Shown piece by piece: positions 1 through 5,962 of a stretch of 5,962 nucleotides of DNA. Source of the stretch: Deltaproteobacteria bacterium (lineage in GTDB: Bacteria > Desulfobacterota > Binatia > UBA12015); the NCBI GenBank assembly GCA_003447545.1, contig DLYX01000471.1, positions 2,634 through 8,595 of the forward strand, written 5' to 3'. Position 1 is the stretch's first letter. The number at the start of each line of letters is the position of its first letter. A model generated the notes under the pieces. The model saw only the letters and a program-made list of their open reading frames with translations. It ran no database searches and was not told the origin of the DNA. The position numbers were made by a program, and so were the translations under genes.

Positions 1-220
1 TCATAACCCCCCAGCCGGTCTGTGGGCTGATGCGCGTGAGCGTCAGGGTGGAGTCGGTCAGGATCGCACCATTTGAGGTCTGCACAAATAGATACTCCGA
101 GCCCTTGTTGTTGGAGTCACCACAAGAAGCGGCAAGGAGCATGACGGCGGTACCGAACCCCGACCCCAAGTTGAAACCAGGTGGGTGAGCGCCCCCGAAT
201 TGGAGCCTGACCAAACGCAA
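1..220 (-). CDS. Putative small lipoprotein, 5' part only (runs off left edge)
   Basis: Seen: the minus-strand frame through position 142 (ATG at 142-140) is open from the stop TAA at 247-245 to the window edge. Counting from TTG at 220, residues 27-33 read M-L-L-A-A-S-C, a relaxed lipobox with Cys33. After it come a polar linker (GDSNNKGS), the segment EYLFVQTSNGA and then LTLTRISPQTGW. This hydrophobic stretch, Cys, Asn/Ser-rich linker and beta-strand-like sequence is typical of an outer- or inner-membrane lipoprotein. From memory, the Y-L-F-V-Q-T...L-T-L-x-x-[IV]-S-P-x-T pattern recalls a family of small exported proteins of unknown function; no search was possible. The start is uncertain. 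TTG at 220 gives a basic n-region (MRLVRL), TTG at 169 gives a shorter leader without basic residues, ATG at 142 leaves too short a signal, and none has a clear ribosome binding site. It is divergent from the large gene. A competing frame over 279-58 has no such features. The function is unknown. Confidence 0.5.
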   Translation of the reverse strand, partial: MRLVRLQFGGAHPPGFNLGSGFGTAVMLLAASCGDSNNKGSEYLFVQTSNGAILTDSTLTLTRISPQTGWGVM

Positions 221-529
221 TCTGGATGGCTTAGGGATGCATTTTTATCGGACTGGGGAACCACGCTGACCGAGACCAAGCGAACTTCGAGCTCGATGCT
301 CTATTCCTGGACTACGCGCAAGGGGCCGCAGCTTGGAAATGGGGCCACACTGGCGATTTCTTTGAAGATCTCTCCGCCTGAGCAGAGCCGCGGCTAACTG
401 GCCCGTGCGTGCGTGCTGCGGCTGGGTCGGAATTCACGGACCGAGATTGTCGCTGCGCCTCCAAGTCCGCTTTGGCCGGTTGCCAAGAGCGAGCGTTTGA
501 AGAACGAGGCAGGCTGACAGAATACGATA

Positions 530-558
530 TTGACTCCCGTTCGGTGAAGATATTGAAT
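530..558 (+). promoter_or_regulatory. Candidate sigma70-type promoter of the large gene
   Basis: TTGACT at 530-535 matches the -35 consensus TTGACA at 5 of 6 positions. With a 17-base spacer, TTGAAT at 553-558 matches the -10 consensus TATAAT at 4 of 6. The pair lies in the most AT-rich part of the upstream region. It would start transcription near 565, leaving a leader of roughly 48 bases before the ATG at 613. This is a pattern match only; no operator or second promoter could be supported. Confidence 0.4.
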
Positions 559-598
559 AAGCTCAACAAATTTCCTTTGAGACTCGCCTTGATTGGGC

Positions 599-604
599 AA
601 GGAG
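599..604 (+). promoter_or_regulatory. Ribosome binding site for the large gene
   Basis: AAGGAG at 599-604 is a near-perfect Shine-Dalgarno sequence placed 8 bases before ATG 613, the ideal distance. A second in-frame ATG at 622 would be 17 bases away, so this site decides the start in favour of 613. An in-frame TAG at 610-612 directly abuts the start codon and rules out any longer N-terminus. Confidence 0.8.
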
Positions 605-612
605 CGAAGTAG

Positions 613-720
613 ATGATCCTGATGAAAAGATGTCCTGCGTTTTGTCGCGGAAGAACCGCGTGTCTGACCAGCGTCTGCTTGCTGCTCGCCCTTCTGGTGT
701 TCCCGCTCTCGGTCTTTGCC
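613..720 (+). other. Sec signal peptide of the large protein
   Basis: Residues 1-36 have a basic n-region (K5, R6, R12, R14), a hydrophobic core (LLLALLVFPL, 23-32) and a small-residue cleavage motif V-F-A, predicting cleavage after Ala36 and a mature start at R-I-N-A-A-S. Cys7, 11, 17 and 22 lie before or early in the core and do not form a lipobox, so signal peptidase I export is the best reading. Classical TcB/TcC proteins generally lack such a signal. Confidence 0.8.
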
Positions 721-3700
721 CGAATCAATGCGGCAAGCCAGATGGAAGTCCCGCTTCCCTCGGCTTTGGGCGAACCGCTCACCCTTCAGGCGGGCAATGG
801 TTTTGGCTCGGTTTCGGATAGTATTGGAATCGCGGTTCCGCCGGGGCGAAGAGGCATTCGCCCACAGATCAATCTGGGATATAGTTCGGTTGGCGGCGGC
901 GGAATCCTGGGGGCCGGCTGGGGCCTCAGCTTCGGTGGTCGTGTGGAACGCTGGAGGGGCGATGGTACGCCGCGTGCGGCGTCGATCGTTTCGGGAGAGG
1001 CCAGCGATCGATACTCCTATGTCCTTGGTGGCGCGGGGGGGGAGCTCCACGATGACAACGAAGATGGCGTCTACCGAGCCGCTGTCGAAAACGTCTATCG
1101 TCCTTTTCGCAAGGAGGGTGATGGTTGGGTTGTCTACGACGGCCAGGGGAATCTCTATACTTTTGGCGAAACCCCCGGGAGCCGGATCGATGGGGAGCTA
1201 TGGCTGCTTGAGCGACTCCAGGACAAGTCGGGGAATGCGATGTCCTGGGTCTATGGAGTCGAATGCGACGCCTTGCCGGGGCCCGGCTGTGATGGCACAA
1301 ACCGGAATCTGTACCCCCGGGAAATTCGTTACACTGGTTATGCGCCGACGAGCGATGCCGGCACGAACCTCGTTCGCTTCGAGTACGAAGAGCGCCCCGA
1401 CCGCCGCCTTTCGATGCGGCGCGGTGTAAGAGAAGTTCAGAGTCTCCGTCTCGCAGGAATCAGCGTCTGGGCCGGCGATGCGCTCGTCCGGCGCTATCGC
1501 TTCGGGTACACCCGCTACGCCGAGGGCCCGTCAAGACTGAGCGAAGTCCTGATGGTCGGCGCCGATGATGAGACCGAGGTCGTGCTGCGGACCGCAGAGT
1601 ACAGCGAGCGGCAACTGGGATGGCCCGGCGCGATCCCGGCGAACCTTCCGGTGGATCTCGCGGATGCCGAGGGCGTCGGAACCGGGGTCCAGTTGATGGA
1701 TGTGAACGGGGATACCCTCGCGGATCTGGTCGATGATGGAGAGTCCATCTACCTCGGGGATGGCGCCGGATCGTTTGTTTTCAGCGCCGCCTGGACCGCT
1801 GCCCTTGCCGCAGTCCCCTCGGCGACCGTCGATGGAGATGGCATCGATACGGGTGTGCGGTTCCTGGATGTCAATTCCGATGCGCGGCCCGATATTCTGG
1901 TCGCGAAGCTCGACAATAGCGGTCAACCCGTGAGTGCGGTCTATCTCAACACGGGCTTCGGTTGGAGCCAAGATAGCCTTCGCAGCACATCGCTCGAGGA
2001 TCTATCCTCTCTCGCCATCGGCCTCGCCGACCCTTCGGGCACAACGGCTTGCCGAGCGCCTCTTTGCACGGATCTCGGGACGAACCCACCATCGGGTTGC
2101 TCGCCGGCCTATTGCACCGGTGACGAGGAGACCGATCCGGAAGATTGTGTCGTGGTTGAAGAAGGGGAGGAAGAACTCCCGGTATGCCCCGGCGTCTCCG
2201 AGGGGTATTCCGATCCCGTTCCGGAGCCATTCTCGATCGTTGGTAAACTCGGTGAGTACCGCGGTGTCGAGATGGGCGACATCAATGGAGACGGTCTGGT
2301 CGATATCGTCTGGTCGATGCAATTCGACCAGACGCGATTCCTCGACGAGATTCCCCGCATGGTTCGAGCGGTATTTCTGAATGGCGGTGAAGACAACCCG
2401 GGCTGGATTCAGAGCAACGCACTTTCGAATGCACTGGCCGAAGTACTTACGAACAACGCGAATGGAGATGGTTCGGCCGCGGGCTTCATGGTCGAAAACG
2501 AGTACAAGGGGTACTCGATCAGCGACGTTAACGGAGACGGCTTCGGCGACATCGTCCGCTCAATCGAGGGTCAACAGGCTGTTTACCTCGGAAACGGGCA
2601 AGGCTGGGATCTCGACCCATCCTACACCGGTTCGATGGCGTCCAACGAGATCTTCGCCCTCGCTTCGGATTTCGCAAGCTCGGGGCAGATCCCGATCGAT
2701 TTCAATGACGATGGGCTACCGGATTATCTCGAAGCCGCCGGCAGCGACGTCAGGGCATTGCGCAATACGGGCGAGGGGTGGGTGCCGGATACCGCCATGG
2801 AGGGTGCGATTGTCGAAACCGGTATGGCGTTTGTCGGCGCAGAAGGGAAACTTACAGGAGTTACTCTGGCGGATATTGACGGCAATGGCTTGATCGATCT
2901 GATCGAGGCCAAGGAAGGTGGGACGCAGCGGATTGTAGCAGGTGCCGATCTTCGATCAGGGCTTCTGACGAGAACGGCAGGGGTTTTTGGGCAAACCATG
3001 GAGGTCGACTGGGTCGCCTCTTCGACCTTCGACAACGTTACCTCTTCCGGACTGCACGGGATGCCCGTTGTCCTTGCGGTTGCATCCGAGGTTCGTCGTT
3101 CAGACGGACGAGGCCACACTTATGTCGAGTCCCTCAGTTATGAAGGCGGACTGTACGAAGCGACCGGTTTTCGGGGTTTCGCGACGGTCTCCTCGACCCC
3201 GGGCGCGGGCCTTCGGAAGGAAACGGATTTCTACCGGGACGAAAAGCGTAATGGGCAACCGAGAGAAGTTCGTTCCCGGGATACCTCCGGCAATCTTCGC
3301 TCGCTGAGTTCTACCGAGACGGAGGTGGTGGCGGCCGAACTCGGAGTCGAGCAGGTTCTTCTCAGGACGACGACCACTACCCGCTATGCCGACGACGGAG
3401 TCACGGTGACGACACAGTCGGGGGTTGAACGTGAGTACAATTCGTTCATGCAGGCGACCATCGTCCGGACGGATCCTGATGTGGAGATTGGCGGCGACGA
3501 AAATGCGGCGCATTACGACTGGCTGACGGACGAAAGTGCCGGGTTTTGGGGCTTCCTCGCGCGTGTCCAGGCGCGTGGTCCTTCCGACGAGATTCTCTCG
3601 GAGGTCGTTCATGAGCATGACGCGTCGGGTCGGCCTATAAGGTCGAAGGATCTCGTTTCACCCGGCAATTACCTCGTTACCGAATTGTCGTATGATGAGT

Positions 3701-5962
3701 TCGGCAACGTGGTCGCTGTGACAGATCGCAATGGTGCGACGACAAGCTTCGGTTACGATGCGACCGGCGCTTTTCGTACCAATGCGACGGACCCCCTCGG
3801 CCGAACAAGCGCCAGTGAATACGATCCTCGTTTCGGCACCCTGACCGCAGACGTCGACGCCAGCGGGAATCGCACGGAAACGACCTATGACGTTTTCGGT
3901 GGCAAGAAGATGGTTGTTAAACCGGGGGACGAGGCGTCGCCTCATGGCACGGTCACGTTTGCCCTGCTCGACCTCGGGAAACCGAACGCGCAACGCTTCG
4001 AGATCCGCTATACGGAAACGGTCGGGACCTCGGATCAGTTCCTGACCGTACAATCGTTTGATGGGTTGGGCCGGATTTACGAGCGCCGCCAGGATGGAGC
4101 GGGAGGTCGCGAGATCGTCACGCGGGTGGAGTTTGATGCGGCCGGTCTTCCGGCGCGCACCAGTCTGCCTTTTTTCGAGGGCGATATTCCGGAGTTTGCT
4201 TCGGTTACGCGCGATGATCTCGGCAGGTTGGTCGAGATCGAAGATGCACTGGGCTATCGCATCTCGATTGCACACCAGGGACTTTCCACAGAGACAGTGG
4301 ATGGCCGAGGCGGTGTGACGCGCCTGGTCTCCGACACGGCAGGCAACACGACGCGGATCGAGCGAGTGCTGGACGGAACTCCGCTGGTCACGACCTACGA
4401 TTATACACCCGACGGACGTATCGCCGAGGTGGTCGATGCGCAGGGGAACGCGACGCTCGTGGAGCACGACTTGGTTGGTCGAAGGGTGCGCATGGAAGAC
4501 CCCTCTGTCGGCGTGTTCCGTTATGACTACGATGGCGAAGGTCGCCTCGTCGGTCAGACCGGCCCCGACGGAGGGCTCACCCAAATCGTCTACAACGCAG
4601 CGGGTGATGTCGTCGAAAAGCGATATCCGGACGGCGCCAGTGAAGTTTTTGTCTATGGAGATGCTACGGCGGGCAACGGTGTGGGTCGCCTCGTCGCGGT
4701 TTTCGACGGCGCGGGTTACCTGGAGATCTTCTACGACCAGCGCGGCCGGATTTCCGAGAAGCGTCGCTCGATCGGGGATCGGACCTACGTCACAGGGTTT
4801 GTCTACGATTCGATGGATCGGATCCGCCGGATGATCTACCCCGATGGATTCGAAGTCCATTATTCCTATGATGAGGGAGCAAACCTGCTGGCCGTGACCG
4901 ATGGAGACGGAAAGCCGCTGGCCGACGAGTTCTCCTACAACGCTGGCGGTCGAATTATCGAGATGGCGCATGGAAACGGTTTCCGGTCGAGTTTCGAGTA
5001 CGACGCCATGGATCGAATGCAGCGAAATGTCGTCTCCGGGGTGCGGGGAGTCAGCCTGGTGGATCAGAATTATGTCTTCGATTCCGCCAACAACGTCCTC
5101 GGCATGGAGGAACTCGTAACCGGGAAGATCCAAACCTTCGACTACGACGACTTGAACCGCCTCGTGCGAGCAACGGGGCCGTTCGGTGAGGAGTCCTACG
5201 AATATGACTCGATCGGGAACCTCTTGCGCAAGGGTGAGATGCATTTCGCGATGGACCCGAATCATCCGCAGCGCGTTGCCTGCGCGGTGGAGATCGATTT
5301 CAATCGTAAACGGGGACCCGAAAAGTCGATTGATGCGTGCGCCTCCAGCTTGCCGTCGCTGGATCCGGATCGAGTGCAGCGCGCGTTCGCGATGGCCTAC
5401 GATGAGCGCGGAAACATGACGTCAAAAGGCAGCCGGAAGTACGAATACGACAGTCAGAACCGCCTTGTTGCGGCTTATGAAGAGCGACCGAAACGCACGC
5501 GCTTCCTCCAGCGCAATCGGTATGACCTGCAGGGAAATCTTGTTGTCCAGGAGAACGGGCGCGACGAGGTCGTTTTCATCGACGGAATCTACGAGGAGTC
5601 TCGGCGCCGCCGGAGCACGCGAGTTACGCGCAATATCTTCGCTGGCACGCAACTCGTGGCGTCAGTGGCAACAAGTGGCACACGGATCGAACTTATCGAC
5701 GAAGCGCATGCGAGGGTGCACGGAAGCTACCTTTACGCGGGTTCTTCGGGCTTGGGAGTCCTCCTTCTTTGTGGACTCTTTCTTCTTGATTCCTTTCTCG
5801 GCTGGGGTTTTACCAAGGGGCTTCGCGCGTTCGGTACGTCAGTACGAGTTCGCCCGCTTCATTTCCTGATGGCGCTCGCCATCGGGGTGTCTCCGTTCGT
5901 GGAGACGATGTCGGCCGAGGCAGCGCCTCCGAAGATCAAGGAAACGCGTTTGTATTTCCACG
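613..5962 (+). CDS. Secreted SpvB/TcdB-like YD-repeat (RHS) protein, 3' end missing
   Basis: The frame stays open for 1783 codons to the right edge with no stop, so the protein is C-terminally incomplete. Domains in order are: a Sec signal peptide (1-36); an SpvB/TcaC N-terminal-like region (about 48-335); an FG-GAP/VCBS-like propeller with six calcium-type loops (about 355-770); a TcdB middle-like region (about 777-1016), with the marker E-A-T-G-F-R-G-F near 849-856; more than 20 YD repeats (1027-1675); a basic run R1664-R1667; a hydrophobic hairpin (1706-1771); and terminal Y-F-H at 1781-1783. Known: TcB and TcC-type proteins and RHS proteins fold into a closed beta-strand cocoon that holds a variable C-terminal domain. 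Here B-like and C-like parts are fused in one chain with an export signal. Inference: a surface or exported shell protein, possibly a polymorphic toxin. Its effector domain, autoproteolysis site and any immunity gene are not in the window. No ADP-ribosyltransferase domain like that of SpvB is seen. The architecture is clear; the biological role is not. Confidence 0.93.
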   Translation, partial: MILMKRCPAFCRGRTACLTSVCLLLALLVFPLSVFARINAASQMEVPLPSALGEPLTLQAGNGFGSVSDSIGIAVPPGRRGIRPQINLGYSSVGGGGILGAGWGLSFGGRVERWRGDGTPRAASIVSGEASDRYSYVLGGAGGELHDDNEDGVYRAAVENVYRPFRKEGDGWVVYDGQGNLYTFGETPGSRIDGELWLLERLQDKSGNAMSWVYGVECDALPGPGCDGTNRNLYPREIRYTGYAPTSDAGTNLVRFEYEERPDRRLSMRRGVREVQSLRLAGISVWAGDALVRRYRFGYTRYAEGPSRLSEVLMVGADDETEVVLRTAEYSERQLGWPGAIPANLPVDLADAEGVGTGVQLMDVNGDTLADLVDDGESIYLGDGAGSFVFSAAWTAALAAVPSATVDGDGIDTGVRFLDVNSDARPDILVAKLDNSGQPVSAVYLNTGFGWSQDSLRSTSLEDLSSLAIGLADPSGTTACRAPLCTDLGTNPPSGCSPAYCTGDEETDPEDCVVVEEGEEELPVCPGVSEGYSDPVPEPFSIVGKLGEYRGVEMGDINGDGLVDIVWSMQFDQTRFLDEIPRMVRAVFLNGGEDNPGWIQSNALSNALAEVLTNNANGDGSAAGFMVENEYKGYSISDVNGDGFGDIVRSIEGQQAVYLGNGQGWDLDPSYTGSMASNEIFALASDFASSGQIPIDFNDDGLPDYLEAAGSDVRALRNTGEGWVPDTAMEGAIVETGMAFVGAEGKLTGVTLADIDGNGLIDLIEAKEGGTQRIVAGADLRSGLLTRTAGVFGQTMEVDWVASSTFDNVTSSGLHGMPVVLAVASEVRRSDGRGHTYVESLSYEGGLYEATGFRGFATVSSTPGAGLRKETDFYRDEKRNGQPREVRSRDTSGNLRSLSSTETEVVAAELGVEQVLLRTTTTTRYADDGVTVTTQSGVEREYNSFMQATIVRTDPDVEIGGDENAAHYDWLTDESAGFWGFLARVQARGPSDEILSEVVHEHDASGRPIRSKDLVSPGNYLVTELSYDEFGNVVAVTDRNGATTSFGYDATGAFRTNATDPLGRTSASEYDPRFGTLTADVDASGNRTETTYDVFGGKKMVVKPGDEASPHGTVTFALLDLGKPNAQRFEIRYTETVGTSDQFLTVQSFDGLGRIYERRQDGAGGREIVTRVEFDAAGLPARTSLPFFEGDIPEFASVTRDDLGRLVEIEDALGYRISIAHQGLSTETVDGRGGVTRLVSDTAGNTTRIERVLDGTPLVTTYDYTPDGRIAEVVDAQGNATLVEHDLVGRRVRMEDPSVGVFRYDYDGEGRLVGQTGPDGGLTQIVYNAAGDVVEKRYPDGASEVFVYGDATAGNGVGRLVAVFDGAGYLEIFYDQRGRISEKRRSIGDRTYVTGFVYDSMDRIRRMIYPDGFEVHYSYDEGANLLAVTDGDGKPLADEFSYNAGGRIIEMAHGNGFRSSFEYDAMDRMQRNVVSGVRGVSLVDQNYVFDSANNVLGMEELVTGKIQTFDYDDLNRLVRATGPFGEESYEYDSIGNLLRKGEMHFAMDPNHPQRVACAVEIDFNRKRGPEKSIDACASSLPSLDPDRVQRAFAMAYDERGNMTSKGSRKYEYDSQNRLVAAYEERPKRTRFLQRNRYDLQGNLVVQENGRDEVVFIDGIYEESRRRRSTRVTRNIFAGTQLVASVATSGTRIELIDEAHARVHGSYLYAGSSGLGVLLLCGLFLLDSFLGWGFTKGLRAFGTSVRVRPLHFLMALAIGVSPFVETMSAEAAPPKIKETRLYFH
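754..1617 (+). other. SpvB/TcaC N-terminal-like region within the large protein
   Basis: Residues about 48-335 show the signatures of this family. These include V-P-P-G-R-R-G-I-R-P (75-84) followed by L-G-Y-S-S (88-92) and G-A-G-W-G-L-S (100-106). Later come D-G-Q-G-N-L-Y-T-F-G (176-185), W-L-L-E-R-L-Q-D-K-S-G-N (197-208) and Y-P-R-E-I-R-Y-T-G-Y (234-243). The region ends with the R-R-Y-R-F-G-Y pattern (293-299). In Tc toxins this region forms the first part of the cocoon. Cys218 and Cys226 lie close together and could form a disulfide after export. Confidence 0.85.
1675..2922 (+). repeat. Six FG-GAP/VCBS-like calcium-binding repeats (propeller)
   Basis: Six loops of the form D-x-[ND]-x-[DN]-x-x-x-D occur at residues 363-371 (DVNGDTLAD), 419-427 (DVNSDARPD), 556-564 (DINGDGLVD), 638-646 (DVNGDGFGD), 696-704 (DFNDDGLPD) and 754-762 (DIDGNGLID). 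Several are followed by a Y-L-G-[DN]-G or N-T-G-x-G-W element, as in FG-GAP beta-propeller blades. Loop spacing is 56, 137, 82, 58 and 58 residues, so the basic unit is about 57 residues. The long second interval carries the cysteine-rich insert. Such blades form the propeller of TcB-type proteins, and the Asp/Asn positions are those that hold calcium in integrin-like repeats. Confidence 0.82.
2050..2187 (+). other. Six-cysteine acidic insert in the propeller
   Basis: Residues 480-525 contain Cys480, 485, 496, 501, 512 and 525 and a strongly acidic stretch (D-E-E-T-D-P-E-D at 504-511, E-E-G-E-E-E near 516-521). The insert sits between calcium-type loops 2 and 3 and stretches that interval from the usual ~57 to 137 residues. 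It has no visible similarity to the propeller blades. It is likely a disulfide-stabilised surface loop; its role is unknown. Confidence 0.6.
2941..3660 (+). other. TcdB middle-like region within the large protein
   Basis: Residues about 777-1016 resemble the middle region that links propeller and YD repeats in TcB/SpvB-type proteins. The visible marks are T-R-T-A-G-V-F-G-Q-T-M-E-V-D-W (about 786-800), M-P-V-V-L-A-V-A-S-E-V, and Y-E-G-G-L-Y-E-A-T-G-F-R-G-F (843-856). The last corresponds to the family's tyrosine/glycine stretch ending in reF.GF. A linker near 1000 (H-E-H-D-A-S-G-R-P) already has the YD-like turn. The assignment rests on recalled family patterns. Confidence 0.65.
3691..5637 (+). 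repeat. YD (RHS) repeat region, more than 20 copies
   Basis: Repeats of the Y-D-x-x-G-[NR] type with about 20-residue spacing run from Y1027-D1028 (YDEFGN) to Y1637-D1638 (YDLQGN). Clear copies include YDATG (1048), YDVFG (1092), FDGLGR (1150), YDGEGR (1306), YDQRGR (1375), YDSMDR (1398), YDAMDR (1463), YDDLNR (1511), YDSIGN (1531), YDERGN (1596) and YDSQNR (1611). These repeats form the spiralling beta-sheet wall of RHS and TcC cocoons. An insert at about 1547-1590, after N-H-P-Q-R-V (1550-1555), holds Cys1557 and Cys1576. The copies differ enough at DNA level that this is protein repetition, not a recent tandem duplication. Confidence 0.92.
5728..5925 (+). other. Two-segment hydrophobic hairpin with signal-peptide-like second half
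   Basis: Residues about 1713-1731 (core G-V-L-L-L-C-G-L-F-L-L, one Asp at 1726) look like a membrane span. A basic loop follows, with K1735, R1738, R1745 and R1747 and no acidic residue. A second hydrophobic stretch, about 1749-1763 (LHFLMALAIGVSPFV), ends in M-S-A-E-A-A-P-P, where A-E-A at 1768-1770 fits a signal peptidase I site. By the positive-inside rule the loop would be cytoplasmic and both flanks outside. The hairpin lies between the end of the YD repeats (A-G-T-Q-L-V-A, 1677-1683) and the Y-F-H at 1781, a distance I recall as normally only tens of residues. Confidence 0.6.

Larger units (their letters stand above)
248..612. other. Divergent intergenic region without a convincing gene
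   Basis: This stretch lies between the start of the minus-strand lipoprotein candidate and the large + strand gene. Short open frames exist on both strands (for example + 185-397, + 409-612, - 782-312 and - 1050-394), but their translations show no recognisable motif, signal peptide or domain. The two minus frames also run into the large gene. The half near the large gene becomes AT-rich from about 520 to 590, where a promoter can be placed. Small sequence features are the perfect palindrome AGCCGCGGCT at 386-395, with no loop and therefore not a terminator, and a triple GTGC repeat at 405-416. No tRNA, terminator hairpin followed by a T run, or transposon end was seen. Confidence 0.5.

Noticed and set aside
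386..395. Palindrome AGCCGCGGCT as a possible terminator
   Set aside because: There is no loop and no following T run, so it cannot form a normal intrinsic terminator. It may be chance in GC-rich DNA.
185..397. + strand frame of 70 codons starting at GTG 185
   Set aside because: No ribosome binding site, no recognisable motif, low-complexity Ser/Thr/Arg composition, and it overlaps the lipoprotein candidate on the other strand.
409..612. + strand frame of 67 codons ending in TAG directly before ATG 613
   Set aside because: It is in the same frame as the large gene and its end abuts the start, which suggested a coupled leader peptide or a longer N-terminus. It has a GTG start without a binding site and no domain, and the promoter candidate and the ribosome binding site lie inside it.
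394..1050. Minus-strand frames at 312-782 and 394-1050
   Set aside because: Arg/Ser/Ala-rich shadow translations opposite the signal peptide and SpvB-like region of the large gene, without motifs.
716..2893. Several + strand frames overlapping the large gene (716-1429, 1934-2380, 2381-2893)
   Set aside because: They are out-of-frame shadows. The frame at 613-5962 alone gives family-consistent domains over the same bases.
3658..5265. Long open frame of 535 codons on the minus strand
   Set aside because: It is the exact codon mirror of the large + strand gene. In that register a stop arises only where the sense strand uses TTA, CTA or TCA, which are rare codons here. The translation shows no domain, and the sense frame has clear YD repeats throughout.
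3691..5637. CRISPR-like or DNA tandem repeat array in the YD region
   Set aside because: The repetition is at protein level. The DNA units are divergent and variable in length, with no constant repeat and spacer pattern.

Overview
The window is GC-rich bacterial DNA dominated by one very large reading frame. That frame is open on the + strand from position 613 to the right edge: 1783 complete codons, no stop, and the 3' end missing. It reads as an exported SpvB/TcdB-type plus YD-repeat (RHS) protein, in effect a fusion of the B-like and C-like halves of insecticidal toxin complex shells, carrying its own Sec signal peptide. A Gram-negative, probably environmental bacterium is likely, because there is a Sec signal, a lipobox gene fragment and a GC-rich codon choice. 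Taxonomy cannot be fixed from this window; an origin among the former deltaproteobacterial groups or related uncultured lineages is only a guess.

Layout. Positions 1 to about 220 (- strand) hold the 5' part of a small putative lipoprotein gene that runs off the left edge. Positions about 221-612 are a divergent intergenic region with no convincing gene. It contains a plausible sigma70-type promoter (530-558) and a strong ribosome binding site (599-604) for the large gene. Positions 613-5962 are the large gene. In order its protein has a signal peptide (residues 1-36), an SpvB/TcaC N-terminal-like region (about 48-335), an FG-GAP/VCBS-like propeller with six D-x-[ND]-x-[DN]-x-x-x-D calcium-type loops (about 355-770) interrupted by a six-cysteine acidic insert (480-525), a TcdB middle-like region (about 777-1016), more than 20 YD repeats (about 1027-1675), and a two-segment hydrophobic hairpin (about 1706-1771). 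The last residues visible, Y-F-H, look like the start of the conserved H-x-D-H-L-G-S signature of the RHS core.

How it may work. Known relatives build a hollow beta-strand cocoon around a variable C-terminal domain, often a toxin. The signal peptide, the calcium-type loops and the paired cysteines all point to folding outside the cytoplasm. The most unusual element is the hydrophobic hairpin just before the RHS signature. Its second half resembles an internal signal peptide, which would suit membrane anchoring of the shell or proteolytic release of the C-terminal part. The variable C-terminal domain and any immunity gene lie beyond the right edge, so toxicity cannot be judged here. The two genes are divergent and no functional link between them is visible.
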